From contig NZ_JBBHJW010000001.1 of the NCBI RefSeq assembly GCF_037482845.1, positions 186,001-250,000 of the forward strand: a DNA stretch of 64,000 bases, in the 5' to 3' direction. The translations under genes were made by a program, and so were the position numbers. The DNA is from Paucibacter_B soli. Lineage in GTDB: Bacteria > Pseudomonadota > Gammaproteobacteria > Burkholderiales > Burkholderiaceae_C. The notes under the pieces are model-generated. The model worked only from the letters and a program-made list of their open reading frames with translations. It ran no database searches and was not told where the DNA came from. This document shows, piece by piece, positions 1 to 9,231 of this stretch (the stretch's first letter is position 1; each line of letters opens with the position of its first letter).

Positions 1-1090
1 CCAGGTCCATCTTTTCCTTGGTGGCCAGTTCGTCCTTCGGCGCGATCCAGAGCACATTGCCGGACTTACGCAAGCCCAGGCCCTTCGCCTGCATGATGAT
101 GTCCAGCGCCTGATCCCAGGGAACGTCCTTGAGGCGCAGCGTCACATTGCCGGTAACGGTATCGCTGGTCACCACATTGAAATTGGTGAAGTCTGCAATC
201 ACCTGCAGCAAGGCGCGAACCTCGATGTTCTGGAAGTTCAGCGAGAGCTTGTCGCCCGCGTAGCCGGGGCCCTGGGTCAGCTTGTTGGGATCGATCTTCT
301 GCGGCCTGACCTCAAGCACAAACTGGTTGTCGCTCTGGTAGGCGCTGTGCTCCCAGGCACCCCTGGGCTCCACGATCATGCGCACCCGGTCACCCACTTG
401 CGAGCTGGATACCACTTGCACGGGGCTGCCGAAGTCAGACACATCGAGGCGCCGCCGCAGGTTCTCCGGCAAGCTGGACTTGAGGAACTCAACCACCAGA
501 TTCTGGCCTTGCTGCTGGATGTCCACACCGACCTGAGTACTCGGCAGATTGACGATCACGCGCCCCGCGCCATCTTGACCGCGGCGGAAGTCGATGTCAC
601 GCAAGGCCTGCGGCGCGGCATTCTGGCTGGCCGCGAAATGCACCGGCTCGCCACCCGGCTGCCCGGTGCCGCTCGCCACCGGCACTTGCTCCAGGAAGAT
701 CAGGAGCGCGTTCTCTTGCAGCTGAGCCCGGTAGGTCGCTGCCTGGCGCAAGTTCAACACCACGCGCGTGCGCTCACCGGCCTGGGCCACATTGGCAGAA
801 CGCAGATTGCCCTGGTTGATCTCGACCGCCGAGCGGCCCAACTCGTTGGATACACCCGGCAAGTCGATCGCAATACGGGGCGGCGTCTGTATCGTGAAGC
901 CGCGCGGGAGCTCCGTCAGCGCTTGGCTCAACTCGATGCGCACCACCTCGGCACCCGCCTGCTGCATGCTATTGATGGAGCGGATCGCGTTCTGCGCCCA
1001 CGCTGGCAGGGGTGCCAAACAAGCCACCGCCACCGCACATGCCAAAGCTCGCCACTGGCTCATTCGAAGAGTCTCCGGAAGTATGCTCAT
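1..1090 (-). CDS. pilQ: PilQ, type IV pilus secretin (N-terminal part, cut by window edge)
   Basis: PilQ is the outer-membrane secretin through which the type IV pilus leaves the cell. About 363 codons of the N-terminal part are present; the C-terminal secretin barrel lies outside the window. A Sec signal peptide is visible (MSQWRALACAVAV, cleavage near AWA-QN). Beta-rich AMIN-like repeats follow, then a secretin N0-type segment (LSLNFQNIEVRALLQVIADF and later residues). The start at 1090 overlaps the pilP stop as ATGA and has AGGAG upstream. A second ATG nine codons later (1063) has its own GGAG and fits the signal peptide equally well. It is last of the pilMNOPQ operon in this window. Confidence 0.95.
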   Translation of the reverse strand, partial: MSILPETLRMSQWRALACAVAVACLAPLPAWAQNAIRSINSMQQAGAEVVRIELSQALTELPRGFTIQTPPRIAIDLPGVSNELGRSAVEINQGNLRSANVAQAGERTRVVLNLRQAATYRAQLQENALLIFLEQVPVASGTGQPGGEPVHFAASQNAAPQALRDIDFRRGQDGAGRVIVNLPSTQVGVDIQQQGQNLVVEFLKSSLPENLRRRLDVSDFGSPVQVVSSSQVGDRVRMIVEPRGAWEHSAYQSDNQFVLEVRPQKIDPNKLTQGPGYAGDKLSLNFQNIEVRALLQVIADFTNFNVVTSDTVTGNVTLRLKDVPWDQALDIIMQAKGLGLRKSGNVLWIAPKDELATKEKMDL

Positions 1091-1629
1091 CGTCCCTTCT
1101 CCTGTAGCTGGAGGGTACTGGTGCGTTCAACCCATTCGCCCGCAGCGTCCTGGACGACTTCTCGCAAGGTGATATCGGTTTCGGTGATCTTGGTGACGCG
1201 CCCGAAGTTGAGCCCCAGGTAGTCGCCACCCTTGATCAGGTAATACAGGTTGTCCACCTTCAACATCGCAAGACGCTCGCTGCTGCGAGTCAGGCTGCCC
1301 ACCATCGACATGCTGTCCAGGGGAAAGGATTCCAGGGGTTCGCGGCGCCGATTCATTTCGGCCGCCAGCAGCGAATTGGGCTGCGCCGACTCCTGCTTGA
1401 TGGCCACACTCAGCTTCTGCGTGCTGAAAGGATCAACGCCGCCCTGAGCCTCATAGGCCTGCGGCAGAAACTTCTTGGGTGGAACCAATTGCCGCACCGT
1501 CGGACGCGACGCGCGCCGCTGCTCTTCCATCCATTGCTGCAACTCATCCACGTCTGACGAACAGGCTGCCAGCCCCAGCAGCATCGCAACCGCGGCCGCG
1601 CGCCGCATGCAGGTCCGGTAGGCCGTCAT
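1087..1629 (-). CDS. pilP: PilP, type IV pilus inner-membrane lipoprotein
   Basis: PilP links the inner-membrane PilN/PilO dimer to the secretin PilQ. The 180-residue protein has a lipoprotein signal with lipobox LAAC (Cys23), a linker region, and a C-terminal HR-like beta domain containing VDPF and the LVGSL-type motif seen here as MVGSLTRSSERLAML. Length fits the family. The start overlaps the pilO stop by four bases and the stop overlaps the pilQ start by four bases, so translation is probably coupled. A later in-frame Met8 is an alternative start. Confidence 0.95.
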   Translation of the reverse strand: MTAYRTCMRRAAAVAMLLGLAACSSDVDELQQWMEEQRRASRPTVRQLVPPKKFLPQAYEAQGGVDPFSTQKLSVAIKQESAQPNSLLAAEMNRRREPLESFPLDSMSMVGSLTRSSERLAMLKVDNLYYLIKGGDYLGLNFGRVTKITETDITLREVVQDAAGEWVERTSTLQLQEKGR

Positions 1630-2330
1630 TTCTTCGCTCCCGCCGCCTTCGCAGCACTGCGCTTCTGCTCGTTCACCTCATTGGCGTCGAGGTAGCGATA
1701 GGTGCGTGCCGTGGCTTCCATCGCCAGGTTGCCAGATGCATCCTTGCCGGTCGGCATGACCACATTCAGGTTATGCAGGGTCACGATGCGCGAGAGATTG
1801 GAAACATCGGCGGTGAATGCACCCACATCGTGGTAGCGGCCGGTAACCCGCAAGGCGATGGGCAATTCTGCGTAGTAGTCCTTGACGACCATCTGCCCAG
1901 GACGGAACAACTCAAACTGCAAGCCACGTCCCAGCCCCGCCTGGTTGATGTCAGACAACAGCGCATCCATCTCGGCCTTGCCCGGCAGCTGCTTTTCAAG
2001 CTGCGTCACATACTCTTCGACCTGGCTTTTTTGCTTGCGCAGCTCGGGCAGGTTGACCGCCTGAGCGAGCTTGGCCGTGTAGTCTTCCTTGAGCTTGGGT
2101 TCGCGCTCACGCTCGGCGTTCAGTCCAGCCTGCACGTCGGCAAGCACAAACACCCAGCCAATCACCAGGGCCAGCACACCCACCGCCAGAAACGATGCCA
2201 GCTTGGGCGCCAGGGGCCACTGCCCGGGCTCGTTAGGATTGAGGCCGCGAAATTGCTCCGCAATGCCTTCAAACCAGGTATTGAGGTTCAGATTGCCCGT
2301 CTTCGTCTTCTTCAGCATGAGCGCCCTCAA
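1626..2330 (-). CDS. pilO: PilO, type IV pilus inner-membrane alignment protein
   Basis: PilO dimerises with PilN in the periplasm as part of the pilus alignment complex. The 234-residue protein has a short cytoplasmic N-terminus, one membrane segment near residues 45-65 (FLAVGVLALVIGWVFVLAD), a periplasmic coiled coil (LKEDYTAKLAQAVNLPELR and onwards) and a ferredoxin-like C-terminal domain (VKDYYAELPIALRVTGRYHD). The ATG at 2330 overlaps the pilN stop as ATGA. Met5 is a possible alternative start that would lose this coupling. It ends in a Lys/Ala-rich tail (AKAAGAKK). Confidence 0.95.
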   Translation of the reverse strand: MRALMLKKTKTGNLNLNTWFEGIAEQFRGLNPNEPGQWPLAPKLASFLAVGVLALVIGWVFVLADVQAGLNAEREREPKLKEDYTAKLAQAVNLPELRKQKSQVEEYVTQLEKQLPGKAEMDALLSDINQAGLGRGLQFELFRPGQMVVKDYYAELPIALRVTGRYHDVGAFTADVSNLSRIVTLHNLNVVMPTGKDASGNLAMEATARTYRYLDANEVNEQKRSAAKAAGAKK

Positions 2331-2938
2331 GACTTCTTGGCCGGCACACCAGAACTTGGTGCCGCAGGCGATTCGTTCACCGGCGCCTTGATCGACACCT
2401 TCATCGAAAACTCATACAAGCGTTTCTGATCGCGCGAATTGGCGCTGAGGTTGGCAATCTTGATCTCCACCAACTCGGGTTTCTCCAGCCATTCGGAGTT
2501 GCGCGCCGTGTTGCGCAACAACTCCGAGACGCGCTCGTTCGTCTGGGCAATGCCGTTGATGGTGACCACCTTGTCGGCCTGCCGGATTGCCGTCAGATAG
2601 ACGCCCTCCGGCGTATGCCTGGCCAATTCATTGAGCAGGTGCACCGGCGTATTGCGGTCAGCCTGCAGGTCCTCCACCGCGCGTTGGCGGGACTTCAAGG
2701 ATTCGATCTCGGCCTTGAGGTTGGCAATGTCCTTGATCTGGCTGTCGAGCTTGTCTATTTCGGTGGTCAGGAACTGGTTGCGCGATGCTTGCGCGGCCGT
2801 CATCTGCTGCAGCAGCAGCATGCCGCCCCCCACCACCACGGCGCCCAACACGGCCGAAACACCCAAGCCTACAAAAAATGCCGTCTTGCGACGCTTGCGC
2901 TTCTCTTCCCGATAGGGCAGCAGGTTGATCAGAATCAC
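2327..2938 (-). CDS. pilN: PilN, type IV pilus inner-membrane alignment protein
   Basis: PilN binds cytoplasmic PilM through its N-terminal INLLPYR motif, which is intact here (MILINLLPYREEKRKRRK). A single membrane helix (about residues 21-45, FFVGLGVSAVLGAVVVGGG) leads into a periplasmic coiled coil and a PilO-like domain with the family signature PEGVYLTAI. The 203-residue length is typical. It overlaps pilM and pilO by four bases on each side. Confidence 0.96.
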   Translation of the reverse strand: MILINLLPYREEKRKRRKTAFFVGLGVSAVLGAVVVGGGMLLLQQMTAAQASRNQFLTTEIDKLDSQIKDIANLKAEIESLKSRQRAVEDLQADRNTPVHLLNELARHTPEGVYLTAIRQADKVVTINGIAQTNERVSELLRNTARNSEWLEKPELVEIKIANLSANSRDQKRLYEFSMKVSIKAPVNESPAAPSSGVPAKKS

Positions 2939-4014
2939 TGAAAAAACCTCCGCATCGCCAGACCGCAGGCGGTCAGATAGGCAGGCGCCTCGCGCCGCAA
3001 CTTGGCCTCGCGAACCGCCGAGCCCAGGGCCATGTTCTCGAACGGATTCACCACCATGCAGGCAAATCCGGTCAACTCGGTGACTCGTTCCTTCAAGCCA
3101 GGCAGCGTGGCCGTGCCGCCCGCCAGCATCACGTAATGCACCTTGTGATGCGGCGTGCTGGTGAAGAAATACTGCAGCGCACGGCCAATTTCCTGGGACA
3201 GGCTGTCCACGAAGGGATTGAGCACCGCCGACTCATAGTCCTCTGGAAGTTCGTTGGCCAGTTTCTTCTGCTCAGCCTCTTCAAACGAGAAACCGTATTG
3301 CCGCGAAATCAACTGAGTCAAGGCCGAGCCACCAAACGCCTGGTCGCGGTCGTAAAGCATCTCATCATCCCGCAACACCTTCAGACTGGTGGTGTCGGCA
3401 CCGATCTCGAACAACGCAACCAAGGCATCCTTGCCCTCGCCGGGCAAATTCGCGATCAGCCGGCCCATCGCCATCCGGGATGCATGCGACTCAATGTCCA
3501 GAATGACCGGTCGCAAACCCGCCGCCTCGGCCAGACCCTGCCTGTCTTGCACACGGTCCTTGCGCGAGGCAGCAATCAGCACCTCGACATCGCCGACGGA
3601 CGTTGGGCTGGGTCCAATCACGCAGAAGTCCAGGCTGACCTCGTCCAGCGAGAACGGAATGTATTGATTCGCCTCCGCCTCAACCTGGATTTCAAGCTCT
3701 TCGTCGCGCAAGCCCGCGGGCAGCATGATCTTCTTGGTGATCACGGCTGACTGCGGCATGGCCAGCACCGCATCGCGCGTTTTGCTGCCACTGCGCGCGA
3801 CCACCCGGCGCACGGCATCCGCCACCTCATCGAATTTCTCGATTTGGCCATCGGTGATCCAACCTTTTTCGAACGGCTCGGTCGCGAAGCGCTCCAAGAC
3901 CATCTCGCCATTGGCGCTCTGACCCAATTCGACCAGTTTCACACTGGACGAGCTGATATCCAAGCCAATCATGGGCGGATGCTTGCGACCCAGCAGTACG
4001 TCAAGTATTCCCAT
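2935..4014 (-). CDS. pilM: PilM, cytoplasmic actin-like ATPase of the type IV pilus
   Basis: PilM is the actin/FtsA-like cytoplasmic ATP-binding protein that holds the N-terminus of PilN. The 359-residue sequence shows the phosphate-1 motif near the start (MIGLDISSSSVKLVEL), a central metal/phosphate segment (ALFEIGADTTSLKVL) and the adenosine motif near residue 295 (YVMLAGGTATLPGL). It is the first gene of pilMNOPQ, faces mrcA across a 262-base divergent region, and overlaps pilN by four bases. Confidence 0.96.
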   Translation of the reverse strand: MGILDVLLGRKHPPMIGLDISSSSVKLVELGQSANGEMVLERFATEPFEKGWITDGQIEKFDEVADAVRRVVARSGSKTRDAVLAMPQSAVITKKIMLPAGLRDEELEIQVEAEANQYIPFSLDEVSLDFCVIGPSPTSVGDVEVLIAASRKDRVQDRQGLAEAAGLRPVILDIESHASRMAMGRLIANLPGEGKDALVALFEIGADTTSLKVLRDDEMLYDRDQAFGGSALTQLISRQYGFSFEEAEQKKLANELPEDYESAVLNPFVDSLSQEIGRALQYFFTSTPHHKVHYVMLAGGTATLPGLKERVTELTGFACMVVNPFENMALGSAVREAKLRREAPAYLTACGLAMRRFFQ

Positions 4015-4053
4015 GACGCTTATCCCCCAACGCGCCGCGAGTGCGCCGGACTA

Positions 4054-4082
4054 TTAATAAGTTACTTGAATGCTAGCAGCAA
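4054..4082 (-). promoter_or_regulatory. Putative sigma70 promoter of pilMNOPQ
   Basis: Read on the minus strand there is TTGCTG (4077-4082), a 17-base spacer and TATTAA (4054-4059). The start point would fall near 4047, about 33 bases before the pilM ATG. Spacing is ideal and both boxes are close to consensus. This is inference from sequence only. Confidence 0.5.
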
Positions 4083-4248
4083 AGCCTATGACGCCCCAAG
4101 GCTTTCCGTCCCAAGCAAGTAACACCACGTTGCGAAACATACACGACTGCAGCGGCATGCAAAGGTCGGAATAACACCGCCATTTCGGCATTGGCCCCAC
4201 AGGTATTGGTAAGCAGAGGTGACAAGGCGCGCATGTACGGGGCGTTTC

Positions 4249-4254
4249 TATAAT
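4249..4254 (+). promoter_or_regulatory. Putative -10 box of mrcA
   Basis: A perfect TATAAT lies 22 bases before the mrcA start. No good -35 box stands at 16-18 bases; the nearest TTGACA-like word is GTGACA, 24 bases away. The untranslated leader would be only about 16 bases but still contains the GGAG ribosome site. Confidence 0.4.
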
Positions 4255-4276
4255 CCCCCGACCGCGACGGAGCCCC

Positions 4277-6646
4277 ATGAGCGAAGCCAAGAAGAAGTCC
4301 CCATCAAGCACGGCCGACAGGCCGCAGGCACTTAGCCCTGGATCCACGCTGTGGCGCGCGGCCGGCTGGGCTTTGGCGCTCCTGGCGGCGGGCGCCGGCA
4401 GTGTCTTGCTGCTGCTGGCCATGGCCTTGGCGATGGCCTACCCCAATCTGCCGGACATCAGCGGCCTGACCGACTATCGCCCCAAGCTGCCCATGCGGGT
4501 ACTCTCCAGCGATGGCGTAGTGCTGGGCGAGTTCGGCGAAGAGCGCCGCAACTACCTGCCGATCAAGAGCATCCCCAAGGTCATGCAGGATGCCATCCTC
4601 GCCATCGAGGATGCGCGCTTTTATCAGCATGGCGGGGTGGACTACCTCGGCGTGATCCGCGCCGGCCTGGCCAATGTGGGTGAATCGCGCAGCCAGGGGG
4701 CGTCAACAATCACGATGCAGGTGGCACGCAATTTCTATCTCTCCACCGAGAAGACCATGACGCGCAAGATCTACGAGATCTTGCTGGCCTTGAAGATCGA
4801 GAACGCACTCAGCAAGGAGCAGATCCTCGAGATCTACATGAACCAGATCTTCCTGGGCCACCGGGCATATGGCTTCGCCGCCGCCAGCGAGGTCTACTTC
4901 GGCAAGCCGCTCAAGGACATCTCGATCGCCGAGGCCGCCATGCTGGCAGGCCTGCCCAAGGCGCCGTCCGCCTACAACCCGATCAACAACCCGCGTCGGG
5001 CCAATCAGCGCCAGCAATACATCATCGATCGCATGCTGGACAACGGTTACATCACCGAGGAGCAGCACAAGGAGGCGAAGGCGCAGACGCTACGCTATCG
5101 CCAGTTGGCCGAGGCCTCCTCGCATGCGGAGTACGTGGCCGAGGTGGCGCGGCAACTGATCTACACCCAGTACGGCGATGAGGCCTACACGCGCGGGCTG
5201 AACGTCTACCTGACCCTGAATGCCGACGAGCAGAACGCCGCGTATCGGGCGCTGCGGCGCGGCATCATGGACTTCGAGCGACGGCAGGTCTACCGCGGCC
5301 CGGAGGCCTATATTGACCTGCCGACCAACCCCAAGGATGTCGACGTCCGTGTTGCGGAGGCGCTGTCCGAGCACCCCGCCAACGACGAATTGCTGGCAGC
5401 CGTCGTGCTGGAAGCCGATCCGAAGAAGGTGGTGGCGGCACTGCAGAGTGGGGAGACCATCAACATCGGCGGCGAGGGGCTGAAGCCCGCCACCTCGGGA
5501 CTGTCCGAGCGTGGCAACCCCAAGACGCGCATCCGCCGCGGCGCGGTCATCCGCGTCGTCAAGGGCAGCAAGAACGACTGGACCATCACGCAGTTGCCCG
5601 AGGTCGAAGGCGCCTTCATTGCCCTGGATCCGCGCGACGGCAGGGTGCGCGCCATGGTGGGCGGCTTCGACTATGCCAAGAACAAGTTCAACCATGCCAC
5701 CCAAGCCTGGCGCCAGCCCGGTTCCAGCTTCAAGCCCTTTATCTACTCGGCCGCCTTGGAGAAAGGCTTCACCCCCGCCACGGTGGTGAACGACGCGCCG
5801 CTATTCTTCGACGCCAGCACCACGGGCAGCCAGCCCTGGGAACCGAAGAATTACGACGGCACCTTCGACGGGCCGCTGCCGCTGCGCCGCGCACTCGCCA
5901 AATCCAAGAACATGGTGTCGATCCGGGTGCTGCAGTCGATCGGCGTCCACTACGCGCAGGACTGGATCACCCGCTTCGGCTTCGAGACCGAGAAGCATCC
6001 CGCCTACCTGACCATGGCGCTGGGCGCCGGTTCGGTCACGCCGATGCAGATGGCGCAGGGCTATGCCGTGTTTGCCAACGGTGGCTATCGCGTCAGCCCG
6101 CAGCTCGTCGCCAAGCTCACCGACCACAAGGGCAAGCTGCTGTACGAGGCCAGCCTGCCGAGCCAATTGGACGAGAGCCACCGCGTCATCGATGCGCGCA
6201 ATGCCTTTGTGATGACCAGCCTGCTGCAGGAAGTCACCCGTAGCGGCACGGCCGCCAAGGCCCAGGCTCAGCTCAAGCGGCCGGACATCTATGGCAAGAC
6301 CGGCACCACCAATGACTCGATGGACGCCTGGTTCGCCGGTTACCAGCAGCAGGTGGTGGCGGTGGTCTGGATCGGCTACGACCAGCCGCGCAAACTAGGA
6401 GATCGCGAAACCGGCGGCGGGCTGTCCCTGCCGGTCTGGATCGAATACATGAGCCAGACCTTGAAGGGCGTGGCGGTCTCGGAGCCCACGGCGCCGGAAG
6501 GCGTGATGCAGGTGAACGGCGAGTGGTTCTACGACGAATACCAGGGCCCGGCGGGCGTGCGTGCACTCAGCAATGACGACGCCAAACTGCCGGGCAACGC
6601 CAGCGAAGAAGAGAAGAAAAGCGTCCTCGATCTCTTCAAGCGCTGA
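4277..6646 (+). CDS. mrcA: PBP1a, bifunctional peptidoglycan glycosyltransferase/transpeptidase
   Basis: This class A penicillin-binding protein polymerises and cross-links peptidoglycan at the inner membrane. Of 789 residues, a membrane anchor lies near 27-55. The GT51 domain follows with catalytic Glu111 in EDARFYQHGG, then QGASTITMQVARN and Glu185 in EIYMNQ. An OB-like insert precedes the transpeptidase domain, which has Ser483-xx-Lys486 (SSFK), Ser543-Lys-Asn545 and Lys674-Thr-Gly676 (KTGTT). All catalytic motifs are intact. The start has GGAG upstream (GACGGAGCCCCATG). Being divergent from pilMNOPQ is the usual betaproteobacterial arrangement. Confidence 0.97.
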   Translation: MSEAKKKSPSSTADRPQALSPGSTLWRAAGWALALLAAGAGSVLLLLAMALAMAYPNLPDISGLTDYRPKLPMRVLSSDGVVLGEFGEERRNYLPIKSIPKVMQDAILAIEDARFYQHGGVDYLGVIRAGLANVGESRSQGASTITMQVARNFYLSTEKTMTRKIYEILLALKIENALSKEQILEIYMNQIFLGHRAYGFAAASEVYFGKPLKDISIAEAAMLAGLPKAPSAYNPINNPRRANQRQQYIIDRMLDNGYITEEQHKEAKAQTLRYRQLAEASSHAEYVAEVARQLIYTQYGDEAYTRGLNVYLTLNADEQNAAYRALRRGIMDFERRQVYRGPEAYIDLPTNPKDVDVRVAEALSEHPANDELLAAVVLEADPKKVVAALQSGETINIGGEGLKPATSGLSERGNPKTRIRRGAVIRVVKGSKNDWTITQLPEVEGAFIALDPRDGRVRAMVGGFDYAKNKFNHATQAWRQPGSSFKPFIYSAALEKGFTPATVVNDAPLFFDASTTGSQPWEPKNYDGTFDGPLPLRRALAKSKNMVSIRVLQSIGVHYAQDWITRFGFETEKHPAYLTMALGAGSVTPMQMAQGYAVFANGGYRVSPQLVAKLTDHKGKLLYEASLPSQLDESHRVIDARNAFVMTSLLQEVTRSGTAAKAQAQLKRPDIYGKTGTTNDSMDAWFAGYQQQVVAVVWIGYDQPRKLGDRETGGGLSLPVWIEYMSQTLKGVAVSEPTAPEGVMQVNGEWFYDEYQGPAGVRALSNDDAKLPGNASEEEKKSVLDLFKR

Positions 6647-6655
6647 AAGCGCCGT

Positions 6656-7006
6656 TCAGGCCGGTGGCGTGAACAACAGAGTCTTGCCGGCCTGCGCGCT
6701 GGCCTGCCCGGACAACAGCACATGGAACTCCTGCGACTCGCGGGTGTCCAGCCACTGCCCGGCCACATATTTGAAGTGGTAGCCGCCGGCGCGTGTCGCC
6801 AGCCACAGCTCTTGCAACGGCGGCTGGGTATTGATGACGATTTTGCTGCCATTGGGAAAGCTGAGTTCCAGCAGCCCGCCGGTGCGATGACTGTCGATGT
6901 CGATCACATCGCAGTCCAGCCAGGCATCCACCTGGACCTCGATGTGATCAAGCACCGCACGCGTCTTCGCCTGGTAGTCGGCATCGCTGAGGGGGCTGGC
7001 TGTCAT
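6656..7006 (-). CDS. cyaY: CyaY, bacterial frataxin
   Basis: CyaY is a small iron-binding regulator of iron-sulfur cluster assembly on IscS/IscU. The 116-residue protein begins MTASPLSDADYQAKTRAVLDHIE and has the acidic first helix, the beta sheet with LELSFPNGSKIVINTQPP, the QELWLA motif and the YHFKY segment of frataxins. I chose the ATG at 7006 because the longer open frame would cross the start of the divergent lipoprotein gene at 7025. The gene ends nine bases from the mrcA stop in convergent orientation. Confidence 0.92.
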   Translation of the reverse strand: MTASPLSDADYQAKTRAVLDHIEVQVDAWLDCDVIDIDSHRTGGLLELSFPNGSKIVINTQPPLQELWLATRAGGYHFKYVAGQWLDTRESQEFHVLLSGQASAQAGKTLLFTPPA

Positions 7007-7024
7007 GGCGGCTAAACTTCCCGA

Positions 7025-7213
7025 ATGTTGATCGATCAAAGCCACAGTGTAGGCCGCTCCGGCAAGGCCGCCCCGGCCTCAGGGTTTCAGCGCCGCGGCG
7101 CCGCCATGCTGCTCGCATCTGCCGCGCTCACGCTGAACGCCTGCGGACAGAAAGGCCCGCTGAGCCTGCCGCCGCCCGCCAAGCAAGCCAGCGCCGCCAG
7201 CAGCACGCCATAA
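7025..7213 (+). CDS. lptM: LptM-like small outer-membrane lipoprotein
   Basis: This 62-residue lipoprotein has a basic N-region (GFQRRG), a hydrophobic stretch and a lipobox ending in LNAC. The mature start CGQKGPLSLPP is the hallmark of the LptM/YifL family, which assists LptD maturation in E. coli. The mature part is a short Pro/Ala-rich tail. A second ATG at 7106 would leave almost no N-region, so the first ATG is preferred. It starts 18 bases from the divergent cyaY start. In many relatives the next gene is lysA, which is absent here. Confidence 0.82.
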   Translation: MLIDQSHSVGRSGKAAPASGFQRRGAAMLLASAALTLNACGQKGPLSLPPPAKQASAASSTP

Positions 7214-7230
7214 GCACGACCCAGCGTGAC

Positions 7231-8229
7231 CTAAGCGCGCCCTTCCAGCACCGCATGGCAGGCCACCTGCACGCCCTCGAACAAGGTCAGTGCCGGTCGC
7301 TCCTGCCGGCAGCGCTGATTGGCCAGGGGGCAGCGCGGATGGAAGCTGCAGCCGCTGGGCGGACTGAGCGGGTTAGGCACCTCGCCACGCACCGGCGTGC
7401 GCGCCCTCCCTGACATATGAATATCAGGAATCGCATCGAGCAACATGCGCGTGTAGGGATGGCGCGGCCTGGCAAACAGCTCGGCCTTGTCCGCCAGCTC
7501 GACCAGGCGCCCTAGGTACATCACGCCCACCTGGTCGCTCACATGCCGCACCACCGCAAGGTTGTGCGAGATGAAGAGGTAGGTCAGCCCGCGTTGGCGC
7601 TGCAGGTCCTTCATGATGTTGAGAACCTGCGCCTGCACCGACACGTCGAGGGCCGAGGTGGGTTCGTCACAAACCAGGAACTCCGGCTGGGTGGCCAGCG
7701 CACGCGCGATCGAGATGCGCTGGCGCTGCCCACCTGAGAATTGGTGCGGGAACTTTTCGCTATCCACCGCGGCCAGACCCACCGAGCGCAGCAGCTCGGC
7801 GACGCGCTCGCGCAATTCCACGGTATCGCGCACCAGACCATGCTCGCGCAAGGGCTCGGCCACGATGTCCTGCACCTTCCAGCGCGGATTCAGGCTTGCA
7901 TAGGGATCCTGGAAAATCATCTGCATGCGCCTGCGCAGGACCAGACGCTGGGTCGCATCCATCTTGGCGGCAGTATCTACGCCGTCGAAGCTGACGCTCC
8001 CACGCGTGGGCTCGTATAGCCCCACCAGCAGGCGCGCCACGGTGCTCTTGCCGCAGCCGGATTCGCCCACCAGGGCCAGCGTCTTGCCCTTGGCGATGCT
8101 GAAGCTGAGCCCGTCCACCGCATGCACGAACTGCCGCCCCTTGCGCTCGACGACCCGATTCAGCCAGGGTGCAGAAACATCGAAGGTCTTGGCGAGGTCC
8201 TTCACCTCCAGCAGCGGCTTGGTGCTCAT
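7231..8229 (-). CDS. Peptide-type ABC transporter ATP-binding protein (OppF/DppF family)
   Basis: This is the second ATPase of an Opp/Dpp-type importer. The 332-residue protein has Walker A GESGCGKST, signature SGGQRQR, Walker B LVCDEPTSALD and the H-loop residue in LFISHNLAVV. The C-terminal oligopeptide/dipeptide transporter domain has HPRCPLANQRC, whose cysteine pattern often holds an iron-sulfur cluster in this family. It overlaps the start region of its partner ATPase by four bases. Substrate cannot be told from the sequence. Confidence 0.93.
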   Translation of the reverse strand: MSTKPLLEVKDLAKTFDVSAPWLNRVVERKGRQFVHAVDGLSFSIAKGKTLALVGESGCGKSTVARLLVGLYEPTRGSVSFDGVDTAAKMDATQRLVLRRRMQMIFQDPYASLNPRWKVQDIVAEPLREHGLVRDTVELRERVAELLRSVGLAAVDSEKFPHQFSGGQRQRISIARALATQPEFLVCDEPTSALDVSVQAQVLNIMKDLQRQRGLTYLFISHNLAVVRHVSDQVGVMYLGRLVELADKAELFARPRHPYTRMLLDAIPDIHMSGRARTPVRGEVPNPLSPPSGCSFHPRCPLANQRCRQERPALTLFEGVQVACHAVLEGRA

Positions 8230-9212
8230 GCGGCCCGCCCCTCATTCGCCGCGTGCAGCCAGCAGGCCGCGCGCGTAGCGCCGGCAGGCATCAGTTCGGG
8301 GCGCTCGCGCAAGCAGCGCTCAACAGCACGAGGGCAGCGCGGATTGAACGCGCAACCGGCCGGAATCGCGTTCAGTCGCGGCATCGCCCCGTCGATCTGC
8401 AGCAGACGCTCTCTATCCTCGTCCATCGCCGGAATCGAGCCCATCAGGCCGACGGTATAGGGATGGGCGGGTTGGTGGATGACATCGCGAACTGGCCCGA
8501 TCTCGACGATGCGGCCGGCATACATCACCGCCACGCGATCACAGGTCTCGGCGATCACGCCCATATCGTGCGTCACCAGCATCACGGCCGCGCCCTGCTC
8601 CTTGCACACGCGCCTGAGCAGGGCAATGATCTGCGCCTGTATCGACACGTCCAGCGCGGTGGTCGGCTCGTCCGCCACGATCAGCTTGGGCTCGCCCGCC
8701 AGCGCCAGCGCAATCACCACACGCTGCCGCATGCCGCCCGAGAACTGGTGCGGATACTGATCTATGCGTGCCTCGGGCGCGGGGATGCCGGTCTGCTGCA
8801 GCAGTTCGATGGCACGCCGGCGCGCCTGTTGAGGGTTCAGCCCGAGATGGGTGGTGATGGTCTCGATGAGCTGCTGGCCAACCGTGTAGAGCGGATTCAG
8901 CGAGGTGAGCGGGTCCTGGAAGATCGCGCCGATGCGGCGTCCGCGGATGCGCCGCATCTGCTCGTAGGGCAGATTGTCGATGCGCTGCCCGTCCAGGCGG
9001 ATCTCGCCGCCGGCGATGCGGCCGGGCGGATCCAGCAGGCCGATGATGGAGGCGCCGGTGAGCGACTTGCCGGCCCCTGATTCACCCACCACGCCGAGGA
9101 TCTCGCCGGCGGCAATGTCGAAGGAAATGTCGTCCAGCGCCAGCAGCCTGGCATGGCGCGATGGGAACTCGACGCGCAGCGCACGAACTTCAAGCAAAGG
9201 GGTGGCGCTCAT
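8226..9212 (-). CDS. Peptide-type ABC transporter ATP-binding protein (OppD/DppD family)
   Basis: This is the first ATPase of the importer. The protein (328 residues from the ATG at 9212) has Walker A GESGAGKS, signature SGGMRQR, Walker B LIVADEPTTALD and H-loop LVTHDMG. It ends with the Opp/Dpp C-terminal domain (FNPRCPRAVERC). I chose the internal ATG giving MSATPLLEVRALRVEF, which matches family N-termini and leaves a short gap after the permease gene. An upstream in-frame start at 9257 would overlap that gene. Confidence 0.92.
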   Translation of the reverse strand: MSATPLLEVRALRVEFPSRHARLLALDDISFDIAAGEILGVVGESGAGKSLTGASIIGLLDPPGRIAGGEIRLDGQRIDNLPYEQMRRIRGRRIGAIFQDPLTSLNPLYTVGQQLIETITTHLGLNPQQARRRAIELLQQTGIPAPEARIDQYPHQFSGGMRQRVVIALALAGEPKLIVADEPTTALDVSIQAQIIALLRRVCKEQGAAVMLVTHDMGVIAETCDRVAVMYAGRIVEIGPVRDVIHQPAHPYTVGLMGSIPAMDEDRERLLQIDGAMPRLNAIPAGCAFNPRCPRAVERCLRERPELMPAGATRAACWLHAANEGRAA

Positions 9213-9231
9213 GCCGGCAGCATCCTCGGTC

